Source: Diplolepis rosae
Lineage: Eukaryota; Arthropoda; Insecta; Hymenoptera; Diplolepididae
NCBI GenBank assembly: GCA_030998225.1
Contig: JAPYXD010000715.1
Location: 1,054,001-1,118,000 of the forward strand
Length of the DNA stretch: 64,000 nt
Direction: 5' to 3'
Shown: piece by piece, positions 44,022-54,429 of the stretch
How the letters are laid out: each line of letters starts with the position of its first letter
Position numbering within the stretch: position 1 is the stretch's first letter
Program-made: the position numbers and the translations under genes
The notes under the pieces: generated by a model
Database searches by the model: none
Seen by the model: the letters and a program-made list of their open reading frames with translations, nothing else
Told to the model about the DNA's origin: nothing

Positions 44022-45489
44022 ACCCGTGTGAAACCTCACACAACCAAACTCGGCATGTCCCCACTTCCACGCTTCGATTTCACGCTGTCGGCTGTTGAGC
44101 TAAGATCGAGAAATTATGTTTCCACTTTGTGCAAACGTGGCGCGAAGTAGACGACATATTTGATATGACTAAATAGATAATTTGAGAAATTACCTTCTTT
44201 TTTTAGATATTTTGAAAAACCTTCGCCTAAAATGGATATCTAAAAGATTTTTTTCGAATTTTAGGATAATTCAAACACTTGAGAAAAAAATTTTTAGTAA
44301 AATGTATAGTTTAATAAATGTTAAAAGCTTCCAAATAAAATATAGATTAATATATTTTTTTAGTATTGTAAATAAACTATTTCAAATAAAAAATTATGCC
44401 TAAAATACTTTATATTAAAATGTTATAAATATAAAGAACATAAATTGTATTTAAATTTAACCACAAAATTACACAATAAGATTTTTTTGGTAGAAAGTAA
44501 CATGAAAAAACATTAAATTCCAATAAAATATTTTTTAAAGTTTTTGAAATATGTAACATTTCCAGTGAAATCTATCAGATACGAAAAAATCAAGTTTGGT
44601 AGATATCACTGGAAGTTAAGTGAACTGTATAAAAAACTGTTAATTGGACCAGATTTCTGGTAACATATCTACTCAAAATATAATTTGTAAAAATATGTAC
44701 TGAACTTCCTGTAAATTTTACTACACTTTTTTCTGCGTGTGCAACTTATAAATTCGCTAGGGAATGCCTGTTAAACTAATAAAATAAGGAATTTTCTTAA
44801 AAATGTTAATTTTAACAGGGATTTCCGTAATGTTTATCGATAAAACTATCATTCAAAAAAATGCGTTAAATAATTAGTAATTTTGCTTCATACCTTGAAA
44901 TTTTAGTCTTATTTTGTATGCATATTTAAATATAGTGTATATATATTTATTAAATATTTTAACCCTTTATTTACACTAATATATTGACAAAATATAATAA
45001 AATTTTATTCGCACTTGGGATTCGAAAACGACATTTCATAAAAAATGTTACATATTTCAAAAACTTTTAAAAATATTTTATTGGAATTTAATGATTTTTT
45101 ATGTTGCTTTCTATCAAAAAAATCTTATTTTGTAATTTCGTGTGTAAATTTAAATACAATTCATGTTCTTTATATTTATAACATTTTAATATAAATTATT
45201 TTAGGGATAATTTTTTATTTGAAATAGTTTATTTACAATACTAAAGAATATATAAATCTATATTTTGTTTCAGGTGAAGGTTTTTTAAAATATCTAAAAA
45301 AGGAGGGTAATTTCTTAAATTATCTATTTAGTCGTTTTAAATATGTCGTCTGCTTGGCGCCACGTTTGAACGAAGTCGAGAGAAACATAATGTCTCGATC
45401 TTTGTTCAATAGTCGACAGCGTGAAATCGAAGCGACAAACTGGGGACACACTGACACGCCCGTTTGATTGTGTGCAGATCCACACGGGT
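44022..45489. repeat. Inverted repeat pair, arms about 450-540 bp
   Basis: 44022-44561 recurs inverted at 45043-45489. Shared blocks are ACCCGTGTG, TCGATTTCACGCTGTCG, TCGAGA(A/C)ATTATGTTTC, AAACGTGGCGC, GACGACATATTT, and TAAATTTAACCACAAAATTA-like with indels. The spacer is about 480 bases of AT-rich sequence. It is a foldback structure in the putative promoter side of the composite transposon, either an older nested MITE pair or an element of its own. Confidence 0.65.
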
Positions 45490-45984
45490 GACGAAAACGT
45501 CCACGTTCTGCGTAAACTCGCGTGGTTTCACATTCTTACGGCTAAGTGACAGTAAGTGCTCCTCTTGCTAGGCAAACATGGTTCAGCCTTTGCTTCTGGA
45601 CTAGTGATGTGCCGATACCGCCATTTTTTGGTCCCTAGTAATTTCTTACTGTAATTCGGTAGATCGGCAGCAAAAATGGTAATTCGTTATTTACTCTGTT
45701 ATTGACGAAAATTTTTGAAGGATGACGTGCTGGAATACTTTTTTTCAAGAGAAAAGTAGCTATAATAAGAATCAATGTCTATAAAGTAATTTGGAAATAA
45801 GAACAACGAAACTTTATCACTCTATTCTGTCAAACATAACCTTAAATGCTAACATCTTTGACTGTATCGCGCGAAAAAATGGATATTGCAGAACAAGCAT
45901 GTATAAACTAATTATGAAATGAGAATTGAAAAAAAAAATATTACATAAACTTTTATTGTAACTTATATGGGACATTCCTTTGCA

Positions 45985-47006
45985 AATTGTACGGATTTAA
46001 AAAAAAAGATTGTTCACATTTTTAAAAGTCTTAAATTTTATTCTGTGGCATCTTTTTATTAATTTAATCGACAAGCATATCAGGATTTTCGAAAGAAAAC
46101 TTTTTTTTGAGAGATATATTAATTTAAACTTTTGATAAAACTGGACAAAATGCTAAATTCTCTTGTGCTAAAAATTCATTATCTCCGGTTGAAATAATTA
46201 AATCGATTTCGGGTTTGTTCCATTTTTTAGCCTATTACGTTAGGTTTCCAGATAAATATTTTTATAATTTTTATTTTGTTCATTAACTACAGTTATAAGT
46301 AGTTTAATTGTTTAAACAATTTTCGCATGTTTGCCCCCTCAGTGAAAAAATGTGGAAAAAAAACTAACATATGCGCTACGTCACAATGTAACTAGCGCAT
46401 ATTTAATAAAAGTGGAGACTCAATTAGATCGGAAGATATTAAATATTTTTGAGCACGCGACGTGTTTAATCATGTTCGAGTCAAGCCGCAACTAGCCTTC
46501 CTTCGAGACATAATGTGCTTTTATTCGACTCGTACATGATTAAACAGGTCGCGCGCTCAAAAATATTCAATACCTTCTGATCTAATTGAGTCTCCACTTT
46601 TATTAAAAATGCGCTAGTTATATTGTGACATAGCGCATATGATAGTTCTTTTTCCACATTTTTTCACTGAGGGGGCAAACATGCGAAAATTGTTTAAACA
46701 ATTAAACTACTTATAACTGTAGTTAATGAACAAAATAAAAATTATAAAAATATTTATCTGGAAACCTAACGTAATAGGCTAAAAAATTAAACAAACCCAA
46801 AATCGATTTAATTATTTCAATCGGAGATAATGAATTTTTAGCACAAGAGAATTTAGCATTTTGTCCAATTTTATCAAAAGTTTAAATTAATATATCTCTC
46901 AAAAAAAGTTTTCTTTCGAAAATCCTGATATGCGTGTCGATTAAATTAATAAAACGATGCCACAGAAAAAAATTTAAGACTTTTAAAAATGTGAACAATT
47001 TTTACA
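45985..47006. repeat. Near-perfect 1-kb palindrome (hairpin)
   Basis: 45985-46482 and 46527-47006 are inverted copies separated by about 45 bases. Shared blocks include CGCATGTTTGCCCCCTCAGT, GAGACTCAATTAGATC and CATGATTAAACA-like near the tip. The left arm continues to match, inverted, the DNA at 47930-47985 (AAATCCGTACGATTTGCAAA), so a segment of about 920 bases interrupts the right arm's outer end. Transcription would give a long double-stranded hairpin RNA. Confidence 0.8.
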
Positions 47007-47930
47007 TTCTCATCATGGATGAGAAGGTATTAGTTTTATGTGAAAAATTACTTTCGAAATTTTTATCAAATCTTTACGTCTGGAGACCCTCTGAGTCAGA
47101 AAAAATGGTTTTTACGAAAGTGTCTGTCTGTCTGTCTCTCTGTCTGTCTGTAGTAGGTCGTATACTCGATACCTCTCGATAGAGTTATCAGATTCAATTG
47201 AGCTTTTTTTCATGGAAAATAATCTCTTTTCTTTCAAATTATCCCTTCAATAACAATATTGCTATTCTAGAATGCAAAATTATCTATTTTTGCGTGAGGT
47301 CTAATTTTCGTAAACGAACTACCTAAACCAGCCATATTCAACCAAAATTGAGGGATTGAGCACTTCTTTTATGTTTTTGAAAAAATCAAAAATTCTAAAA
47401 CTGGTTTTTGATAGTGCTCATAAATCTCTACTAATTATCTCAATAACATTTTTCGATTTAACCAAAATTGGAAATGTTACAGCATGTTAAAAATTTTAAA
47501 AAGTCACTATCAAAATTCCATTTTCCAGTTAAATATGTGATATGTTTATTAGAAAGTTACAGAAATGTATACAGAAAATCGAGCGCGAAGCGCGAGTGTC
47601 ATGATGAGAATGTGTTCCTTAAGGCCGATAGAGCCTTAAATAAATTGAAATTCTTGTTTCACTCAAACTCAAAAACAAATTTAGTGACTTCGAGAAAATA
47701 TGTAATTCACATCATCTGTAATACTATTATAAAATTGGTTTGAGCTTCAGTATCAAATTATAATAAATAAACTTGAACGTATGTGAAGAGCACAAAACCG
47801 AGCGTTAAGCGCGAGGTCCAAAAAGAACGGAGCGTGAAGCGTGACGATCAAATCGCGCGCCGTAGGCACGCTCAACTTGCGAGTGAAGCGAGCTGCGCGC
47901 GATGAGAATGTGCTCGCGAAGCGGGCAGAT
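47007..47930. repeat. Repeat inserted into the palindrome arm, GAAGCG-motif rich
   Basis: This segment interrupts the arm symmetry. It starts near ACATTCTCATCATGGATGAG and ends near GCGATGAGAATGTGC, so short inverted ends may exist. It has a (GTCT)n microsatellite at 47120-47155. Later come repeated GAGCG(C/T)GAAGCG(C/T)GA-type units at 47580, 47800, 47828 and 47880. No coding frame is credible. Confidence 0.55.
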
Positions 47931-48666
47931 TTTTTTTTTAAATCCGTACGATTTGCAAAGAATGTTTCATACGTAATTATAAATAATCTGGTATATTTAA
48001 CAATCACAATAATACTCAAATATATTGCACTTGAAAATGTGAGCATAACTATAGCCTATTAAGGGCATGAAAAAGTATAGCCTAAAGAAAATTACAGTTT
48101 TCAGGTTATGAATACACCCATAAGCGTAAAATTTTCATCTAGTAAGAATGCTTATATAGAAGTGCATTTTCTATTGTATTCACAATAAAGACTTAAAATA
48201 CTTACATTTAAATAAATAAACAATCTGATTTACATCACATTTCACACGCCAAAGACAAACAACAGCATACAGCACTATGTCGGCATTGTCATTGTCGTCT
48301 GCACTTCTCAGAAGTCATCACTTTTTTCAATATTTACAAATAAATTTCGCTACAATAACTTTGTGAAATATATTATTTGGTTAATGAAGATTGATAATTT
48401 TTCAATTTTAGTGGTTAGCATCAAAAACAAATTTTATATTTAGAGAATTACCACAATTACCAAAAAGTTACCAATTACGGTAAATTTTTACTTAAAAGAA
48501 AAATTTGCCGTCAGTGACACGGTAACAGCGGTCACGGCACATCAGTATTCTGGACTTACGCATCGAAGATTGTTGGGTACAGCTAGAGTGGAAAGGAGAA
48601 GGGCAAAACCACACGTAAATTCCGACCTGCGTTAAAGAAGCCTATCGTACTTTATTCCAATTTCAG

Positions 48667-51468
48667 ATGGCCCTCAAGAAAACTTTCTTCAAATTGGAGT
48701 GGATTGCCGAGTTCAAGGATGCCATTGCTCCGCACCCGTAAGATCGGAATCTCGCCATTTGCAAAGTCTGCCATAACAAGGTTTTGAATCTGAGTAACAT
48801 GGGGAAGAGAGCTGTGACTAGCCATATATTAGGAAAGGGACATCAGAAAGCCGTTCGCGTCAAGGAAGGGAACTATGGCGTCGGCCTTTTTGTTGCACAA
48901 GGCCAATCAATCGTTCAAATCCAAGTAAGTCATCTGCTGGGTATTTCAAACAAGTTGGTACCAAAGGCCTCACGACGTTAACGTAAGATCGTACGTCGCT
49001 TGCCTCTGCGGATCACTCCAATTGGTTCGCACTGGTTACCAGCATCAGTCTAATGGATGAAGAACGTAACCACTCCCACCGCTAGTCTCAGCTACTGGCG
49101 TGGCCAACCTCTACATTTTGATTTCTGTTTCCTTTGAGGGGTGAACCTATGGAATAGTCCTATTGTCTGCTTCGCTCTCGTTAACGTCGTGTAGCATATC
49201 TGGTCTCTGTGGCATATCCTATGATTTCTTCTCACTCTTAAGCTCCCAACTGTTGTTGCCTTTAGTGTCGGGCTTCCGAGGGTTCGGGAATTGGATGATC
49301 CTTTAGATATGGTTGAAGGTTCAGATGACCACGCAATCTCGAACTCGGTGACCGCTAGCTCCGAAAAGGGCGCTGAAGACAATGGCTCATCGAAGGATAC
49401 AGCTTGTTCCGCTGTAGTGGGATTTGCAGTTGCTCCTGCCGGAAGTTCGTCCAACTCTGCTCCCACCAGTGCCGTCCGGGGGTTAGATAAGTATATTATG
49501 AAGGACGAAATTGTGAAAGCAGAAATTTGGTGGTGATTGTTTACTGTTACTTCCCATCTTAGCTTGAACAGTACAGGAAAGGCGACTCGAGTATTTCCCA
49601 AGATGTTTCACGACAGTGCCATTGCTAGACAAATGCAGCTCGGAAGAACGAAAATAGGGTACAACATTTTGTTTGGATTAGCTCCATACTTTTATCAACT
49701 TGTTTTCCGAGACGTGTCTGATGCTAAGGCATTTGTACTCTTCTTTGATGAGAGTTTGAACAAATATGCACAGCAGCAACAGATGGATCTTGCTGTTAGG
49801 TTCTGGGATTGTGGTAAAAGCGAGGTCACAAGTAGGTACTTCACTTCTGCCTTCTTGGGTCACAGTACAGCCGAGGATATGCTGAAAGCACTGATCTCTT
49901 CACTGAAAGAACTTCTGAAAGGAAAGATGATTCAATTATCCATTGATGGACCTAATGTTAATTTAAAACTAGTTAAAGACTTAGAAGCTTACCTGAAGGA
50001 AGTGAAAGATGAAAAGGAACCTATGTTTATCTTCATGGAAAGTTGTGGCCTCCACGTTGTCAATAATGCTTTCAAATCAGGATTTGATGATAAGAAATCA
50101 GGATGGCATGTTATATCCTTCCTTCGGGCCGTGTATAATCTCTTGAAAGATGTCCCATCGAGGCGCAGTGATCTGATTAGGCACTCAAAATCGTCTCTCA
50201 TGCCTCTGAAGTTTTGTGCCGTACGTTGGCTTAGCAATGCATCTGCGGCCATCAGGGGTAAGGAGCTCCTTCCAAACTTGAAGTTGTTCAAGAAAGGTAT
50301 CGAAGAAGATCCAGACCATCGAGGTATCCTCTCGTACAGCTGGGGCGTGGTTAAGGATGCTCTGAAGAACAAATTGATGCCTTGCCGACTGGCTTTCTTT
50401 ACCCTCATTGCCGGAGAAATAGAGCCCTTCCTCACCTCATTTCAGAGGGATGCACCTATGGCACCGTTCTTATACACAGAGTTGCAGTCTGTCCTTGTAT
50501 CGCTGTTGTCGATGATTGTGAAGAAAGACGTTATGTCCACTAAGTCTCTGTGGAAAATTGACTTAAGTGACAAAAGTGCCGATGTCATTCTTCCCAAAGA
50601 TTTCAAGTTTCAACTTTCACTGAAACTGGAGGTGCGAAAAGTTACTTTGACTGAAAAAGAAATACTCGATTTCAAACAGGATTGCGTTAAAATTGTGACA
50701 GCTATCTGCCAAAAAATGCTTGATAAGTCCCCAATTAAGTATAAAATATGCAGGGGGATCACTTTCTGTGACCCATCTCTTATTGCACAACAGCTCGGTG
50801 GAAGAGAGCAAGCCAAAAGTCCTTTATGTTTCCAAAGGCTTGGCATTGTTCTAGAGGCATTCGCCTCTCGGAACTGGATCTCAGCATTAGATGGAGATAA
50901 GATTGCAAAAGAGTTCAAATATTTGTGCGTCAGTACTTCGTTTCTAGAAGCATGCAAGCTCTTTGATAAAGACAATCTGCGCCTTGATCACTTTTGGAGA
51001 GGGGTCGTCGCTGATCATAAGTGTTCTGACAGGTTTTGGAGCTTTCTCAAGAAAGTGTTAATTCTCAGTCAGGGGAACGCATTCATCGAACGAAGTTTTT
51101 CCCTGAACAAAGAGGTTATCGTTGAAAATCAAACAAATGAATCTCTGGTAGCTCAGAGATAAGTCTATGATGGAATTCATGCAATGGGGGGCCTAGATGA
51201 GTTAGCCGACATACCAAAGAACATGATTCTTAAAGTCAGAAATTCAAGAGAATTGTACGGGGAAGCGTTGAAAAAGCAAAAGACTGAGAAGGAATCTTAG
51301 GCGCTGGAGGATGTAAAGAAGAAGAGATTTACGGAAGAAGTTGAAGATCGGAAAACGAAAAAACTTAAGTTAATTCAGGAGAAGGAGAGAGGAGTTGAAG
51401 AAATAAATAAACAGTTGGAAAAACTTTGCGGATACCCTGCTTTTGAGACTGATTCTGTATCCATGTGA
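48667..51468 (+). pseudogene. BED-finger, hAT-like transposase, two exons, four in-frame stops
   Basis: Exon 1 (48667-48924, 86 codons, directly after an acceptor-like TTCCAATTTCAG) holds a zinc finger C-x2-C-x17-H-x5-H (ICKVC ... SNMGKRAVTSHILGKGH). A GTAAGT donor at 48925 and an acceptor ending 49242 keep the frame. Exon 2 runs to the TGA at 51466-51468, about 827 codons in all. It has a low-complexity Ser/Ala linker, IMKDEIVKAEIWW, MFHDSAIARQM, FVLFFDESLNKYAQQQQMDL and QLSIDGPNVNLKLVKDL (candidate acidic residues). A hAT-C-like end follows (GNAFIERSFSLNKEVIVENQ), then a charged coiled coil. In-frame stops at 48739, 49534, 51160 and 51298 are each a single codon in otherwise open sequence, so decay is recent. 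It would bind the element ends and catalyse excision and insertion. Confidence 0.8.
48925..49242 (+). other. Intron of the hAT-like transposase gene
   Basis: GTAAGT donor after ATCCAA. The acceptor CTCTTAAG ending at 49242 keeps reading phase 0 into LPTVVAFSVGLPRVRELDD. A second acceptor, GCCTTTAG at 49265, would put the downstream reading one base out, so I prefer the first. Confidence 0.6.
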
Positions 51469-51611
51469 TATACTTTACCATGGTGATATCTTATGCTAGT
51501 TACCTTCTTTACCTAGTACCTGACCTTAAGTGAGCAAGCTTTTGTTCGCTACAGAAAATTTGTTTGACTATTCTAATGACGTAGAACCTAAAAATGAATA
51601 AAAAATATAAG

Positions 51612-51612
<1 letters not shown>

Positions 51613-51653
<41 letters not shown>
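51613..51653. repeat. (AT)n microsatellite
   Basis: Uninterrupted TATATA run just after the transposase gene's AATAAA poly(A) signal (51597). Confidence 0.9.
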
Positions 51654-51656
<3 letters not shown>

Positions 51657-51839
51657 AAATGTAGGATATTGGGTACAAAATTTGAATAAGACTTGGTTTA
51701 ATGGGTACATTTCAGTTTATGGGGTACGACCCCATAAATTCTGTGTGCATATTGGAGTTTATTGGGTCTGACCCAATAGACACCCTTATGTTTCCAAAGT
51801 GACTTTTAGTCCCACAAACAAAAAAATGCTTTATATAAT

Positions 51840-53390
51840 CAAAATAACTTGATATAAGGTACGACGAAAATAGTCTGCAGCCAGAAAATATAATTAAATA
51901 GCAATGTTAGGAAAATTGCTTTTAGGTATTCCAAATTATTGTATACATAGGAGCATAACGCTTTTATACAGCTTCAGTGGACAATTATAAGGCTTTAGCA
52001 GTACATTGTAATCATATGTATAACATAAAAGAGGAGAAAATCGAGATTAATTATAAAGTTTCCTATAAATGCCAGTATATAGCTTAGTATATATTTCACA
52101 TACCAAAGGTTATGGGGTCTTCTGAAATAAACTTTGAGGACCTCGGAAACAACCTTATGTCACAAGTCCAATTTATCTTATATTGAATCGAGAATATGCT
52201 TTACAAAACAAAAACGTAGTGACATAAGGCACCACAAAAATAGATTGCATCGAGAAAATATAATTAAACATAAATGTTAAGGAAATTGTTTTCATGTATC
52301 CCAAATTATAGTATACATAGGTGCATCACGATTTTATACAGCTTTAGTGGACAATTATAAGGGTTTAGCAGTATATTGTAATATTATGTATTACATAAAC
52401 GAGGAGAAAATCGAGATTAATTATAAAGTTTCCTATAAATGCCAGTATATAGCTTAGTATATATTTCAAATGCCGAAGGTTATTGGGTCTTCTGAAATAT
52501 ACTTGAAGAACCTTGTAAACAACCTTATATGAGAAATTCAATTTATCTTATGTTGAATCGCGAATATGCTTTACATAATAAAAGCGTAGTGACATAAGGC
52601 ACTAAAAAAATTTTCAGCAACCAGGAAATATAATTGAATGTCGATGTAAAGCAAATTGCTTTCATGTGTCCCAAATTATAGTATACATAGGTGAATTACC
52701 AATTTATAAAGATATAGCGGCCAATTGTAAGGCTATACCAGCACTTTGTGATTATATGTATGACATAAACGAAAAGTAATTCGAGATTAACTATGAGGTT
52801 CCCTATAAATGCCAGTATATGGCTTAGTATATATTCTACATACCAAAGGCAATTGATTCCTTTCCAATATACTTGAAGGACTTTATAAACAACGTTATGT
52901 CACAAGATCAATTTATCTTACATTGAATAGAGAATATGCTTTACGTAATAAGAACGTACTGATATAAGGCACTACAAAGATAGATTGTAGCCATAAAATG
53001 TAATAAAACATAAATTTTGAGCAATCTGCTTTCACGTATCCCAAATTACAATATACATAGGTTCATAACTAATTTATACAGATATAGCGGCCTATTATAA
53101 GGCTATTTCAGTACACTGCAATCATATTTATAACATAAACAAAAAGTAATTCGAGATTAACTATAAGGTTGCTTATAAATGCCGGTATATGGTTAAGCAT
53201 ATATTTTACATACCAAAGGTTATTGGGACCTTTAAAATATACTTGGAGGACCTTATAAACAACCTTATGTCACAAGTTCAATTCATCATACATTGAATCG
53301 CGAATATGCTTTCCATAAAAAAAAAACGTAGTGATATAAGGCACTACAATAATAGATTGTAGCGAGAAAATATGATCAAATTTTTAAAAT
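51840..53390 (+). repeat. Satellite array S1, about 370-bp unit, four copies
   Basis: The block GCCAGTATATAGCTTAGTAT recurs at about 52072, 52442, 52803 and 53175. Each unit has GTATACATAGG(T/A)(G/T)CAT, CGAGATTAA(T/C)TATAA, ACATACCAAAGG and GAATATGCTTTAC at fixed offsets. Divergence between units is moderate. No coding frame. Confidence 0.85.
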
Positions 53391-53475
53391 ACCTTCACTC
53401 CAGTTACTAAATCTAATTAGCGCTAGGTGTAATGCAAAATTTAAAAAAGTTTTTCGAAAGTTCAAGGTCTACATA

Positions 53476-54048
53476 CATGGAGAAAAGAGCGCATTGCTGA
53501 CGCGTGCACAGAATTAGATTCTGCCGTGTTCCCTATTAAATATGGCATTGGACCCGTAGTGTCAATGGGCTAACACGGCTCATGCGTTTTCGTGCACAGA
53601 GCAGCCATGCACTGGATACGCTATGCTTTCTCACAGCAGAGCCATGTGCGGACACGGCAGAGCAGTGCCTAAATACTTCCACGCCGTACACGTGACCATA
53701 TTCATGGAAATTAGAAGCCACTTGAACTGAATCATGAATTGAAAAAAAAAGAAAAATTTCTGCAGGAACATAGAATGATCCAGCGCAAATCGCATTGCAT
53801 GTGGCAGTGGGGACGAGCATAAAAAAGGTTGCCTGAACGACGTGAAAGTATTTTAGCACTGCTCTGCCGTGTCTGCACACGCATATATTGTGGACAAGCA
53901 TAGCGTGTGCACTGCATGGCTGCTCCGTGCGCGGAAACGCATAAGCCGTGTCAGTCCATTGACATTACGGGTCCAACGCCAAATTTGATTTAAAAAAAGT
54001 CGGAATCGTGTCCAGTGCATGCGTCAGCAATGCGCTCTTTTCTCCGTG
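53476..54048. mobile_element. Palindromic MITE (573 bp), TA target site
   Basis: The ends CATGGAGAAAAGAGCGCATT and, inverted, CACGGAGAAAAGAGCGCATT are flanked by TA (53474-53475, 54049-54050). The inverted similarity continues inward for about 200 bases (GACCCGTA, CACGGC, CAGCCATGCA, GGCAGAGCAGTGC), leaving a spacer of about 140. It is a non-autonomous Tc1/mariner-type foldback element. It sits between satellite arrays S1 and S2. Confidence 0.8.
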
Positions 54049-54429
54049 TAGTGAACATGATTTGCGTGAGCAAGTATAGATTAGCATGTATTTTGAAGAA
54101 GCCCTCATAAATACAACCTAACAATGGACATTGAGCAGCGAAGTAGAAATTCCTGATGTAATGAATTATGATCCAAGTGTTTAGAAAAATTATCAACTTT
54201 GGATCTCACGTCAGTCATAATACTTTTAATGGTAGTGTTGAAAGGTGTTTAGCACGTACAAAATTGAATGATATGGGCCTTTAGTGGGTAAGTTTCGTGG
54301 TTAAATTGTCCTCTATCTTACAAGCAATACAATTTTTAAAATGAATGTAGCATACGATACATGAATAGATGTTTCGAATGAGCTTGCCATTTCACGTATG
54401 GATTGTCCATATAAGGCCAAACTTGAATT

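Larger units (their letters stand above)
45602..48547. mobile_element. Non-autonomous hAT-type element with perfect 8-bp TSD
   Basis: Ends TAGTGATGTGCCG (45602) and, inverted, TACTGATGTGCCG (48547) differ at one base. TTCTGGAC occurs immediately outside on both sides (45594-45601 and 48548-48555), a perfect 8-bp duplication as made by hAT transposases. Its 2.9-kb interior has no transposase. It holds a 1-kb palindrome and a further insertion. Removing it would rejoin the sequence just upstream of the BED-finger transposase gene, so it landed in that element's 5' region. Confidence 0.85.

Noticed and set aside
43478..44150. Overlapping plus-strand frames of 126, 73 and 86 codons
   Set aside because: They cross the transposon terminus and its GTCAGGGAA repeats (GKSGKSGK-type reads), so they are not genes.
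49092..49601. 169-codon minus-strand frame
   Set aside because: It lies antisense to the intron and second exon of the hAT-like transposase, whose codons explain the region better.
49989..50975. Minus-strand frames of 121 and 148 codons
   Set aside because: Shadows of the transposase exon on the other strand.
53536..53901. 121-codon minus-strand frame
   Set aside because: It lies within a palindromic MITE. The Cys/His richness comes from repeated TGCAC/GTGCA units.
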